64,000 nt of DNA from Rhizobium sp. NZLR1 (GTDB lineage: Bacteria; Pseudomonadota; Alphaproteobacteria; Rhizobiales; Rhizobiaceae): positions 1 through 64,000 of the forward strand of contig NZ_CP071635.1 of assembly GCF_017357385.1 (NCBI RefSeq), in the 5' to 3' direction. The position numbers and the translations under genes are program-made. Position 1 is the first letter of the stretch, and each line of letters starts with the position of its first letter. Below the pieces are notes generated by a model, which did not search any database, had not been told where the DNA came from, and saw nothing but the letters and a program-made list of their open reading frames with translations. Of this stretch, positions 25,995 to 34,538 are shown piece after piece.

Positions 25995-26444
25995 TCAGTT
26001 GGCGACGAAAGAGAGGTTCCACAGGACTTTGCCATGGGAGATTGTCGGAGCGGAGGTCTGCGTGCAGGTAGGGGCCCGAGTTCCACCTGAAATGGCGACC
26101 CAAGCCGGCGTTCCGGCAAGTGAAAGCGCTTGGCCGGTAGCAGGATCATAGTTGACGCTCAATGAGGCTCTGCACGTCCGAGCCGGAACGACACCTCTGG
26201 TCACATCGAAACGAAACGTCATGAAGCCGTCGATGGTGTTGCCTTGCACCGTAAAGACAACTGACGCTCCATTAGAGATGCTGGAGGGGAAGTTGGGCGT
26301 GCAGCCGACGCATCTGATACTGCCGACATTCGCAGTACCGGATGTGCTGTTGTTTTTGATTGTCACCTCAGCCGTGGCAGCAAGAGCCATAGCAGGAATT
26401 GCCGCTGCCATGACGGCAGCGACAATCAATTTTCGAAAAAGCAT
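25995..26444 (-). CDS. Exported hypothetical protein, 149 aa
   Basis: A secreted or periplasmic protein: signal peptide MLFRKLIVAAVMAAAIPAMA followed by LAAT, then a beta-rich mature part with four Cys (SIRCVGCTP, RTCRASL, APTCTQT) able to form disulfides. GGAG at 26452-26455 lies 7 bases from the ATG at 26444 and too close to the ATG at 26450, so 26444 is chosen. It is flanked by an MFS fragment and IS6 debris. Function unknown; the beta-sandwich look recalls small pilin-like or adhesin domains, without proof. Confidence 0.6.
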   Translation of the reverse strand: MLFRKLIVAAVMAAAIPAMALAATAEVTIKNNSTSGTANVGSIRCVGCTPNFPSSISNGASVVFTVQGNTIDGFMTFRFDVTRGVVPARTCRASLSVNYDPATGQALSLAGTPAWVAISGGTRAPTCTQTSAPTISHGKVLWNLSFVAN

Positions 26445-26489
26445 GGTCATTTCTCCAAGTGTCACAATATTTTCTTTGGACGCGTCAGG

Positions 26490-26733
26490 TTATGCCGGGT
26501 GTTGAGCATCGCTCACACAAGAGCTTGAACAACCGGGCGGAGAACTCGCATCTGCCGTTTCAATGCGCCAGGGATTCCGATCAATCGGGAGCCTGCAACA
26601 TTTTGTTTCGCTGTTCTCCGCTGTTCGCAATCTCTTCGTTCCAGATCGCACAAAACCTTCTGCCAACCAAATTCGCAGTCACCGACTGCAAGCCATGGCC
26701 CAGTGGAAAGCCGTCAGCGGCCAGCTCGTCTGA
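26490..26733 (+). pseudogene. IS6-family transposase C-terminal remnant
   Basis: VEHRSHKSLNNRAENSHLPF followed in shifted frames by SAVRNLFVP-like and HRLQAMAQWKAVSGQLV, matching the C-terminus of IS26/IS6100-type transposases. At least one frameshift follows the PFQ segment. A related piece lies at 45210-45628. Confidence 0.7.
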
Positions 26734-26986
26734 AACTGTCCGCACGGGCCTTGACTCGCCTGCCATTCAAATTTCCGCCGATCGCCATCCATAGCCGTCG
26801 ATAGCCGCTGAAATTATGAGGGTGCAAAAAGCGGAAGATGGTCCCCTATCGAATACTCTTGTACTCTGCCGCCGAGTACTGGCGGGCGACGCTGCCTCAA
26901 TCGACGACCGTGCCGAACACGTCGAGTCCGAGTAGCTTTACGTTTTGGAAACATCCCAGCACATCGGTCCGATCAGGAAGACAAGC

Positions 26987-27018
26987 TGAAAAGCCGCTAG
27001 AATTTCTAGCGGCCCTTT
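26987..27018 (-). terminator. Rho-independent terminator of the hisD-like gene
   Basis: A perfect 10-bp dyad (GCCGCTAGAA at 26993-27002 and TTCTAGCGGC at 27004-27013), flanked by A-run on one side and T-run on the other, so it can act on both strands. It lies 30 bases beyond the stop at 27044. Confidence 0.8.
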
Positions 27019-27043
27019 TGATCGCAGAGGCTTGGGAGTCAAA

Positions 27044-28345
27044 TTACTCTGCGGCGAACTGTTGAGGGCTAAGACGCAGCGCAGCTGCGCGACGGTGGCC
27101 TTCCAGTTGCTCGGTGGCACTTTGGCGAATAGCTGCCGGAGCTACGGCAGCGACTCCACGCTCGTCGAGCCACTGGTGCGTGGCAATCTTGACGTATGAG
27201 CCAACCCAAAGGCCACCCGTATAGCGACCGGCTGCCATCGTTGGCAGGGTGTGGTTCGTACCGCAGCACTTGTCAGAGTACACAACGCTGGCCAGTTCGC
27301 CGATAAAGATCGAACCGTAGTTGCGGAGCTTCTTTGCGGTCGCCTGAGGGTCACGGGTGTGAACCTGAAGATGTTCAGTGGCGATGTAATCGGAGTAGGC
27401 GATCATCGTCTCTTCGTCTTCGACGACGGTCACTTCGCCGTAGTCCTTCCACGCAACGCTGGCAACCTGAGCGGTCGTCAAGGTTTCGAGCTGCTTTTCG
27501 ACTTCCTTGATCGTCTCTTCAGCAAGCTTACGGTCCGTCGTAACCAGCCCTACACGGGTGCGCACGTCATGCTCAGCCTGAGCCAGCATATCGGTCGCGA
27601 GGGTTGCGGGGTTGGCGGTCTCGTCAGCGACGATGAAGATTTCGCTTGGGCCTGCAAGCTGGTCGATACCGACCTGACCAAAGACCTGCCGCTTTGCTTC
27701 GTTTACAAACGCATTGCCCGGACCGACGATCTTGTCGACGGCAGGAATCGTTTCAGTACCGTAGGCCATTGCAGCAATCGCCTGGGCTCCGCCGACGCGG
27801 AAGATTCGGTCTGCACCGGCGAGATGGCAGCCGGCAATCATAGCCGGATGGGCATTCGGTGGAAGGCACGCGATGACCTGGTCACACCCGGCGACTTTTG
27901 CAGGGACAACCGTCATGACGGGTGCCGAGAGGAGCGGATAGCGACCACCCGGGACATAGCAGCCAACGATTTCTATCGGGATGACGCGATGGCCAAGGTG
28001 CAGCCCCGGAAGCGCCTCAATTTCCAGCGGGAGTATCGTGCCCAGCTGCGCTTCGGCGAAGCGACGGACGTTTGCAATGGCAAACTCGGTGTCTTCGCGA
28101 GTTTGCGGGTCGAGATCGGCGATAGCCTTGAGCTTCTCTTCGTGAGTAACTTCGAAGTTGGTCACGTTGGCCTTATCGAACGCGACAGAGTATTCGCGAA
28201 CGGCGGCGTCGCCATGCTTACGGACATTCGCAATTATATCCTTTACGGTCTTTTCGACAGGAGCCGTATCCGAGACAGCATCTCGGGTCGGTTCCTTGAC
28301 CCGTATAAACTTACCTTTCAGCGCATCGAGACGCGACGTCATCAA
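27044..28345 (-). CDS. Histidinol dehydrogenase-family protein (catabolic paralogue)
   Basis: A 433-residue zinc- and NAD-dependent dehydrogenase of the HisD fold. Visible are GCYVPGGRYPLLSAPVMTVVPAKVAG, the GGAQAIAAMAYGT segment, KIVGPGNAFVNEAKRQVFG, DQLAGPSEIFIVAD, the AQAEHDVRTR metal-site helix and EHLQVHTRD. The product HisD makes in biosynthesis is histidine, but here no his genes are nearby. The gene sits divergent to an XRE-cupin regulator and Liv/hydantoinase genes, so a catabolic alcohol dehydrogenase role (as in HpsN-type relatives) is more likely. Substrate unknown. Confidence 0.85.
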   Translation of the reverse strand: MMTSRLDALKGKFIRVKEPTRDAVSDTAPVEKTVKDIIANVRKHGDAAVREYSVAFDKANVTNFEVTHEEKLKAIADLDPQTREDTEFAIANVRRFAEAQLGTILPLEIEALPGLHLGHRVIPIEIVGCYVPGGRYPLLSAPVMTVVPAKVAGCDQVIACLPPNAHPAMIAGCHLAGADRIFRVGGAQAIAAMAYGTETIPAVDKIVGPGNAFVNEAKRQVFGQVGIDQLAGPSEIFIVADETANPATLATDMLAQAEHDVRTRVGLVTTDRKLAEETIKEVEKQLETLTTAQVASVAWKDYGEVTVVEDEETMIAYSDYIATEHLQVHTRDPQATAKKLRNYGSIFIGELASVVYSDKCCGTNHTLPTMAAGRYTGGLWVGSYVKIATHQWLDERGVAAVAPAAIRQSATEQLEGHRRAAALRLSPQQFAAE

Positions 28346-28519
28346 AACCTCCTATGTGGGATGATCCTGATGAGCATCGTGAAACTTTGGCACCCTCGCA
28401 ATTGCCCACAAACCACGTGTTCATTATAATCACCACTTCAGTAGTCGCTAGCTCCACGCAGGTATCTCGATTGTGGCGAAGGTGGCATTCTCAGGCGGTG
28501 CAATAAAGGGAACCGATAA
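28346..28519. promoter_or_regulatory. Divergent promoter region, hisD-like/XRE-cupin
   Basis: A 174-base gap between divergent starts containing AT-rich TTCATTATAATCACC near 28418-28432, where TATAAT could be a plus-strand -10. Probably the target of the adjacent regulator. Confidence 0.45.
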
Positions 28520-29068
28520 TTGCCAAAGATTGGTAGTAAGCTCCGGGAACTGCGCCGCCGCCGCGATCTCGGTGTGAGGGAGTTGGCGGCGCGCTCAGGA
28601 ATTTCACATTCGACGATTTCGCTTATCGAGCGAGACAAGATGAGCCCTTCAATAGATACGCTCGGCGCGGTATTGGACGCTCTAGGAACGACCCTTCCGG
28701 GATTTTTTTCCGATCTCCAATCCAGCCTGCCATATTCTCCATTCTATTCGTCTGAGAACTTGGTGGAGATTGGAAAGGTTGAAACAATTTCATATCGTGT
28801 CATCGGCCTCGATCATCCCAATCGACAATTACTAATGTTACACGAGCGCTATGCACCCGGGGCTGACACCGGCGAAGAGTTTACGCATGCGGCACAAGAG
28901 GCAGGCATGGTCCTTTCCGGAGTGGTCGAAATCACCGTCGGTAACCAAAAAAAGGTTCTGAAGCCGGGTGACGGCTACTACTTCGATAGTCGCCTTCCAC
29001 ATCGCTTTCGAAACCTACATGATGGACAGAGTGAAATCTTGAGTGCCATTACCCCTCCGACATACTAA
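28520..29068 (+). CDS. XRE-cupin transcriptional regulator
   Basis: A 182-residue regulator. The N-terminal HTH is GSKLRELRRRRDLGVRELAARSGISHSTISLIERDKMSPS, and the C-terminal cupin barrel contains HAAQEAGMVLSGVVEITVGNQKKVLKPGDGYYFDSRLPHRFRN. It resembles PuuR-type regulators that sense small amines or amides. The start is TTG at 28520. It lies between the HisD-like gene and the transport/hydantoinase genes, and probably controls both. Confidence 0.88.
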   Translation: MPKIGSKLRELRRRRDLGVRELAARSGISHSTISLIERDKMSPSIDTLGAVLDALGTTLPGFFSDLQSSLPYSPFYSSENLVEIGKVETISYRVIGLDHPNRQLLMLHERYAPGADTGEEFTHAAQEAGMVLSGVVEITVGNQKKVLKPGDGYYFDSRLPHRFRNLHDGQSEILSAITPPTY

Positions 29069-29660
29069 CGTGGCTGTCATCTATTGCTGGTGAGTATAGT
29101 CACCGGGGACGTTATCCCTGCTTCCCTAAGTCGGAAAACCTGCTTTTCTAGGTCGATAACAAAAAGGGGAGCGTCCTATGGTTTTTTGCAAAGCTACTTT
29201 CATCGCGTCAACTGTTCTCGCGGCTAGCGGTTTCCATAGCCGCGTGATCTGACAAGTGTATCCCGGGGCGGGAACTTCCAAAAGGCACGGCGCAAGATCT
29301 TCTTCGAGCCGGCTCGTGCAGTTTTCCCCTTCGCCACTTCGATGGACGAGACCCGTGCTGACCTTGTTCTTTGCGGGGCCAAGCCAAAGAACATTGGCGC
29401 GCCAAAAGTTCTCGACAACTCGAGAAAATATCGGTCCCGCGAACGCGGCTGCAGGGTTTCCTTTTATCGTGGGAACGATGCTCATCGCGGGCTCCAATGA
29501 ATACCAAGCGAGCCTAGCAGAACATAGTTTTCCGGCGGAGCGTCTTTTCTCTCCGGAAAGCTCAAAAAGACGGCCAAAGGCCAGCAGTACTCTCCAACGC
29601 CGTTGGAAAGTTTGGTGTTGAGAGCCCGTACTGGGCCAATCGATGAAAAGGGGAATAGCA
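29069..29660. other. Leader region with decayed coding remnants
   Basis: Holds one short ORF at 29178-29252 starting MVFCKATFIASTVLAASGFH, preceded by AAGGGGAG. It looks like a signal peptide cut off by a stop after 24 residues, perhaps the relic of a duplicated binding-protein gene. The rest shows no coherent frame. Promoter for the downstream operon is expected here. Confidence 0.35.
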
Positions 29661-30860
29661 ATGTTTAAGAGACTTATTGCTTCGGCGCTGGTAGCGTCGT
29701 CTGTAGCTAGTTCTGCGATGCCGGCAAATGCAGCAAAAGATGGCGTCACGCTCGGTTTCGCTGTGGCGTTCACGGGTTGGGAAGCAGCTTACGATGGTGA
29801 AGCCACCAAGATGGCTCAGCTGTGGATCGAGCAGCGAAATGCAAAGGGCGGGCTTCTCGGCCATCCGATCAAACAAATCCAGCAAGATACGAAGTCCGAC
29901 CGCGTCGAAGGTGCCAAAGCGGGCCAGGCGATGGTTCAGGGCGGCGCGGATGTTGTTCTGGTGACGGCCGACTATGACTACGGCGCTCCGGCGGCTCTGC
30001 AGGCACAGAAGGCGGGGCTCATTTCGGTCTTTCTCGGCGCGTCTGATCCTAAGGCAGGTGTAGCAGGCGTCGGCAAGCTTTCGTTCACTGCCAACAATGC
30101 CGGTCAGGTTGAAGGCGCAACGATGGCCGAATGGGGCATCAACAAGCGTGGCTTCAAGAAGGGCTATGTCCTTGTGGACAACCTGCTCGAGTACAACAAG
30201 TCGTCCTGCGCCGGTTACGAGTGGGCGTTCCCGCTTCATGGCGGCACCATTGTCGCCAAGGACGAGTTCAAGAACGCTGACGCTTCGATCAGTTCGCAGG
30301 TCACCCGCCTCGCCAATGCGGTTCGCGACGAAGGCGTCGACAACGTAATGCTTTGCTCGGTTACGCCTGGCGGTGCCAGTGCCATCAAGCAGATCCGTGC
30401 AGCCGGGATTAACATCCCTATCCTCAGCAACACGGGCATGGATGGTCTCTATTGGAACAGTGCAGTTCCGGACCTCAAGGACTTCTACGTGCCTGTACAG
30501 GCAGTATTCTCCGGCGATCCGCGCCCCGAGGTCGAAGCGCTGACGAAGGCGTATGAAGCAAAATACGGTGGCCGCCCCGCGACGCAGTATGCTTACCCGA
30601 TTTATGCGTGGCTGGACCTTTACGCGCAGGCAGTAACGAAGGTCGGTTCGACTGATGCCGAAAAGGTAGTTGCCGAGATGAATACCTACAAGGAGGTTCC
30701 GACGGTTCTTGGTACGCGCTCCTTCTCTGACCTCGTTCACATCCAGACGCAAATCCCGATGTTCGTTACCGAGATCAAGGACGGCAAACAGAACGTCATT
30801 GAGGAAGTGAAGATAAGCCAAGATATTCCAAACGACGTTCTCTACCGCCTGAAGAAGTAA
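29661..30860 (+). CDS. Amide/branched-chain-type ABC substrate-binding protein
   Basis: A periplasmic binding protein of 399 residues with signal peptide MFKRLIASALVASSVASS ending PANAA. The mature part begins KDGVTLGFAVAFTGWEAAYDGEATKMAQLWIEQRNAKGGLLGHPI, typical of Peripla_BP_6/amide-urea-type proteins. ATG 29661 follows AAGGGGAA; the earlier in-frame ATG at 29643 lacks a site. First structural gene of a Liv-type transporter feeding the hydantoinase-like enzyme, so the ligand is probably a cyclic amide or an amino-acid derivative (inference). Confidence 0.88.
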   Translation: MFKRLIASALVASSVASSAMPANAAKDGVTLGFAVAFTGWEAAYDGEATKMAQLWIEQRNAKGGLLGHPIKQIQQDTKSDRVEGAKAGQAMVQGGADVVLVTADYDYGAPAALQAQKAGLISVFLGASDPKAGVAGVGKLSFTANNAGQVEGATMAEWGINKRGFKKGYVLVDNLLEYNKSSCAGYEWAFPLHGGTIVAKDEFKNADASISSQVTRLANAVRDEGVDNVMLCSVTPGGASAIKQIRAAGINIPILSNTGMDGLYWNSAVPDLKDFYVPVQAVFSGDPRPEVEALTKAYEAKYGGRPATQYAYPIYAWLDLYAQAVTKVGSTDAEKVVAEMNTYKEVPTVLGTRSFSDLVHIQTQIPMFVTEIKDGKQNVIEEVKISQDIPNDVLYRLKK

Positions 30861-30919
30861 AGGCGTAGAACTGGGCACGCCGGTTAACTGGCGTGCCCCT
30901 ACAAAAAAAGGGGAATATC

Positions 30920-31690
30920 ATGGCTGACATTTTGTCGCTTCACTCAGGCAATGACGCTGCTACGCCCACCGCTAGCGGCCTGGTTGCAAGGAATCTGACC
31001 GTTCATTTCCAGGGTCTTGCGGCAATTTCAGATGTTTCACTTCACGTGGGTAACCGGGAAATCTTTGGCCTGATTGGACCGAACGGTGCCGGAAAGACCA
31101 CGCTGGTAAATTGTCTCACGGGGTTTCAGACCCCGACAGAAGGAGCGATTTTTCTTCATGGTTCGGACACAGCTGGTTGGCGAGCCGACCGGTTTCGCCT
31201 TGAGGGTATCGCGCGTACTTTCCAGGCGGGGCGGTTGTTCAACGACTTGAGCGTTCTCGAAAATGTAGAGGTCACTGGCCTTGGGCTTGGCCTGGCACGA
31301 AATCCAGCGCGTGCGGCAAGTTATGAGCTGCTCGAATGGATTGGCATCGCAGATAAGGCCTCCATCGCAGCCGGAGCTTTAGCCTACACCGATCAGCGCC
31401 GATTGAGCATCGTGCGCGCCCTCGCCGTCGCCCCCAAATTCATTCTCCTCGACGAACCAGCAGCTGGCATGTCTGACGCGGAAGCTGACGAACTCGTACA
31501 TCACATTGCCGAAATCCCTGATCGCTTCGGATGCGGGGTCCTGTTGATCGAACATAACATGCACGTCGTGATGAGCATTTGTCACCGCGTGCACGTCCTC
31601 GACGGGGGCAAAACCCTGGCGGTCGGTACGCCGGATGAGATCAAACGACATGAGGGCGTTCTCGCCGCCTACCTCGGCATGGAGGCCTGA
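30920..31690 (+). CDS. Liv-type ABC transporter ATPase (LivG-like), locus 2
   Basis: A 256-residue ATPase. Walker A is GPNGAGKTTLVNCLTG, then GIARTFQAGRLFNDLSVLENVEV, degenerate signature LAYTDQRRLSIVRALA, Walker B FILLDEPAAGMSDAEADELV, and tail HEGVLAAYLG. ATG 30920 is set by AAAAGGGGAA directly upstream. The following LivF gene starts 4 bases after its stop. Confidence 0.9.
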   Translation: MADILSLHSGNDAATPTASGLVARNLTVHFQGLAAISDVSLHVGNREIFGLIGPNGAGKTTLVNCLTGFQTPTEGAIFLHGSDTAGWRADRFRLEGIARTFQAGRLFNDLSVLENVEVTGLGLGLARNPARAASYELLEWIGIADKASIAAGALAYTDQRRLSIVRALAVAPKFILLDEPAAGMSDAEADELVHHIAEIPDRFGCGVLLIEHNMHVVMSICHRVHVLDGGKTLAVGTPDEIKRHEGVLAAYLGMEA

Positions 31691-31694
31691 CCCG

Positions 31695-32444
31695 ATGTCA
31701 AACACCATCCTATCGCTATCCCACATTACAGTCCGATATGGACAGATGACCGCGTTGCGAGATGCTTCGATCCATGTCGATAAGGGCGAGGTCGTGTGCA
31801 TAATCGGCCCCAATGGAGCGGGTAAGTCCACTATGCTCGCAGCCGCCGCTGGCGGCGCACCGGTTGTCTCTGGCAACATTCAGTTCAATGACAAAGCGAT
31901 CACCGGAGTGGCTCCGGAAAAGATTGCTCGCCTTGGAATTTCCCTGGTGCCTGAGGGACGACATGTCTTCGGCTCGTTGACTGTGGAAGAGAACCTTCAG
32001 ATCGCTGGATACATCCAGAAGGACAGCGGTCAGGCCAAGCAGGACGTCGAACGGGTGCTGACATATTTCCCCCGTCTTCGAGAGCGCCTGAAGTTTCCGG
32101 CTGGCCGCCTTTCTGGTGGTGAGCAGCAGATGTTGGCAATCGGACGGGCACTCATGACCCGCGCAAAACTGATCATGGTCGATGAGCCTTCGCTGGGTCT
32201 GGCCCCGAAAATCATCGACCAAATCTATCAAATCCTGCTGGATATCCGCCGCACGGAGGGTCTCACCCTCCTGATCAACGAGCAAAGTTCTAACCGCATT
32301 CTCAAGCATGCCGACCGCATCTACGTGTTGCGTGGCGGAGTAATCCAACTTGAGGGCAGGGCGGCTGATCTCGCGGACGGCGAAGCTATCCGTGAAGCCT
32401 ACTTCGGCTTCCAGCACTCCGACGCCCGGGAGACACAACAATGA
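31695..32444 (+). CDS. Liv-type ABC transporter ATPase (LivF-like), locus 2
   Basis: A 249-residue ATPase. Walker A is GPNGAGKSTMLAAAAGG, then LVPEGRHVFGSLTVEENL, signature LSGGEQQMLAIGRALM and Walker B LIMVDEPSLGLAPKIID. ATG 31695 lies just after the livG stop; the longer frame from 31635 overlaps livG. Its stop overlaps the permease start at 32441 by four bases. Confidence 0.9.
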   Translation: MSNTILSLSHITVRYGQMTALRDASIHVDKGEVVCIIGPNGAGKSTMLAAAAGGAPVVSGNIQFNDKAITGVAPEKIARLGISLVPEGRHVFGSLTVEENLQIAGYIQKDSGQAKQDVERVLTYFPRLRERLKFPAGRLSGGEQQMLAIGRALMTRAKLIMVDEPSLGLAPKIIDQIYQILLDIRRTEGLTLLINEQSSNRILKHADRIYVLRGGVIQLEGRAADLADGEAIREAYFGFQHSDARETQQ

Positions 32445-33355
32445 TCAATTTCATTCAGAACATGGTCGATGCCCTAAGCCTGGGCAGCATCTACGCTCTT
32501 GTGGCGCTGGGCATCGGTCTTCTGTTCGGCATTCTTCGGCTCATCAACTTCGCACATGGCGATCTGATCACTATCGGTGGCTATAGCCTGATCGTGCCAT
32601 CCGCAGATGTTACCTCCCAGATGCTCATCGGAAACTGGAGCTGGTGGACGCTGCTTCCGTCGGTCTGCCTGATCGTTGTGATCGTCGCCCTGCTCACAGA
32701 CGCACTGGTATTCCGACCCCTTCGGCGCGCGAACGCGACAACTCTGATGATCGGATCATTCGCCTTGAGCTACATTATCCAGAATGGTCTCCTTCTGGTC
32801 TACAGCTCACGTGCCAAGGCCGTCGATCTCTGGCCGTCGTTGAACACTCAGATCGAACTGGGCGCTGTTCGCCTGCCGGTCCTTCAGCTTACCACCATCG
32901 GGACGACATTGGTATTGATGGTTGCCCTGATCGCTTTCCTGCGCGGCACTCGATACGGCGTCCAGATGCGTGCCGCCGCAGAAGATTTCCGCATGGCCCA
33001 GTATCTTGGAGTGAATGGTAACTTCGTAATCGGCATGGCATTCGCGGTAACTGGCATCCTGGCCACGGCAGTCTCTCTTCTTTACGTCACCCAGACTGGC
33101 TCTCTAAGCCATACAATGGGCGTTCCGCTGGCACTCTTCGGATTTGTGGCCGTCGTCATCGGAGGGATGGGAAGCTTGGTTGGAGCAGTTGTGGGCGGCT
33201 TCTTGGTCGGCATTCTCCTGGTGATGCTGCAAGCTTACCTACCTGCCGATCTTCGTGGCTTCCGAGATGCCTTTGCCTTCGGAATCCTTGTCCTGGTCCT
33301 GCTCGGTCGTCCCTCGGGTCTCTTCCCAGCTAAAAACATCATTGAGCGAGTTTGA
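32441..33355 (+). CDS. Liv-type ABC transporter permease (LivH-like), locus 2
   Basis: A 304-residue inner-membrane permease with the LivH hallmark FGILRLINFAHGDLITIGGY, the coupling loop RGTRYGVQMRAAAEDFRMAQYLGVNGN and the C-terminal GGMGSLVGAVVGGFLVGILLV. Intact and in frame, followed after 3 bases by the frameshifted livM. Confidence 0.9.
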   Translation: MINFIQNMVDALSLGSIYALVALGIGLLFGILRLINFAHGDLITIGGYSLIVPSADVTSQMLIGNWSWWTLLPSVCLIVVIVALLTDALVFRPLRRANATTLMIGSFALSYIIQNGLLLVYSSRAKAVDLWPSLNTQIELGAVRLPVLQLTTIGTTLVLMVALIAFLRGTRYGVQMRAAAEDFRMAQYLGVNGNFVIGMAFAVTGILATAVSLLYVTQTGSLSHTMGVPLALFGFVAVVIGGMGSLVGAVVGGFLVGILLVMLQAYLPADLRGFRDAFAFGILVLVLLGRPSGLFPAKNIIERV

Positions 33356-33358
33356 GCC

Positions 33359-34440
33359 ATGAAGGGACACACAAATCTTTCGCATTTCGGCCAGCATTCT
33401 TCAGCAGTCGTGCTGTCGTTGGTCGTCGCAGCAATCGCGCTTGTCACCACGCTCGTTGGCGATGAGGCCATTGCAACCTCCGTCACAGAAATGCTGATTA
33501 GAATGACGCTGGTGGTCGGCCTTACATCTTCATTGGTAACTCAGGGATCACTTCATTCGGTCACGTCGCGTTCTCCTGCTTAGGCGCATACGCGGTCGGC
33601 TGGGCGACTGCAGAACCGACGTTCAAGCAGATTATGCTGTCGGGGCTTCCGACGTTCCTGCAGGAAAACCAGTATCCATTCTGGATGGCCATGATCGGTT
33701 CGGCGCTACTCCCCGCTGTCGTTGCTCTACTGTTTGGCCTGGCGATTATGAGATTGAACGGGATCGCGGCATCGATTGCGACCTTCGCCTTCCTCATCAT
33801 CGTGAACAGCGTTTTTGCCAATTGGGATAGCGTCACCGCCGGTGTCAGCTCAATCATCGGCATTCCGACGGTCGTGGGTCCTTGGGTAGCAACTGGTGGG
33901 GCAATTTTCGCAGTTCTGGTCGCCAACCTGTTTCAGACCTCGCGATTTGGCATCATGCTGCGAGCCTGCCGGGACGATGAGGTTGCTGCCAAAGCTTCCG
34001 GCGTTCGCGTGGTCCGGGTTCGACTAATTGCTTTCGTACTCAGCGCTGCCGTAGCCGGTGTCTCTGGCGGTCTCTATGCCCAGTTCCTCGGAATTCTGGC
34101 TATCGATGCCTTTTACCTCAACCTGACATTTATCGCCTTGGCGATGCTCGTCGTCGGTGGAGTAGGCAGCCTGACCGGGGCGGTATCCGGAGTAGTCGTC
34201 GTGACGGTGATCGTCGAGGTTCTCCGGTTTCTGGAACGGGGTTTTACGCTCGGCAGCACTTCAATTGCTTTGCCGCCCGGCAGCCAGGAGATCGGTCTTG
34301 GCATCATCATGGCCTTGATTCTGATCTTCAGACCCGGTGGCATCGCTGGTGGACGCGAACTTTTCGCCCTGACCGGCAGAAAGCGCCACTCGGAAAAATT
34401 ACTAGCGGATGCCAGTCAAACGGCGACTGCCACACACTGA
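33359..34440 (+). pseudogene. Liv-type permease (LivM-like) with one-base frameshift
   Basis: The first ~55 codons run in one frame to LVVGL. The conserved LivM continuation (YIFIGNSGITSFGHVAFSC, then LGAYAVGWATAEP) is in the next frame, consistent with loss of one T in CTTTAC near 33522. The second frame then continues intact to 34440, with RFGIMLRACRDDEVAAKASGV and GGVGSLTGAVSGVVVV. Restoring one base gives a normal ~360-residue LivM. Either a true mutation that disables the importer or a sequencing error; the rest shows no decay, which favours a recent change or an error. Confidence 0.8.
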
Positions 34441-34538
34441 CAGTTCGGATTTATCGTACGCGGCAATCGCTCTAGGGCGATATTTCGTGAAGGCCTTTGT
34501 TGGCGGCGCTGCCGCACGTGAATTTGACGGAGAACCCA

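Noticed and set aside
27044..28345. Biosynthetic hisD
   Set aside because: No other his genes adjoin it, and it is divergent to a cupin regulator and catabolic transport genes; a catabolic paralogue is more likely.
27251..28429. 392-codon plus-strand ORF opposite the HisD-like gene
   Set aside because: Shadow frame; no family character, and the minus-strand protein matches HisD throughout.
29562..30878. 438-codon minus-strand ORF opposite the second binding protein
   Set aside because: Antisense shadow of a binding protein with a clear signal peptide.
33634..34440. Stand-alone short permease gene
   Set aside because: It begins in the middle of a LivM protein; the missing N-terminus lies upstream in another frame, so it is one frameshifted gene.
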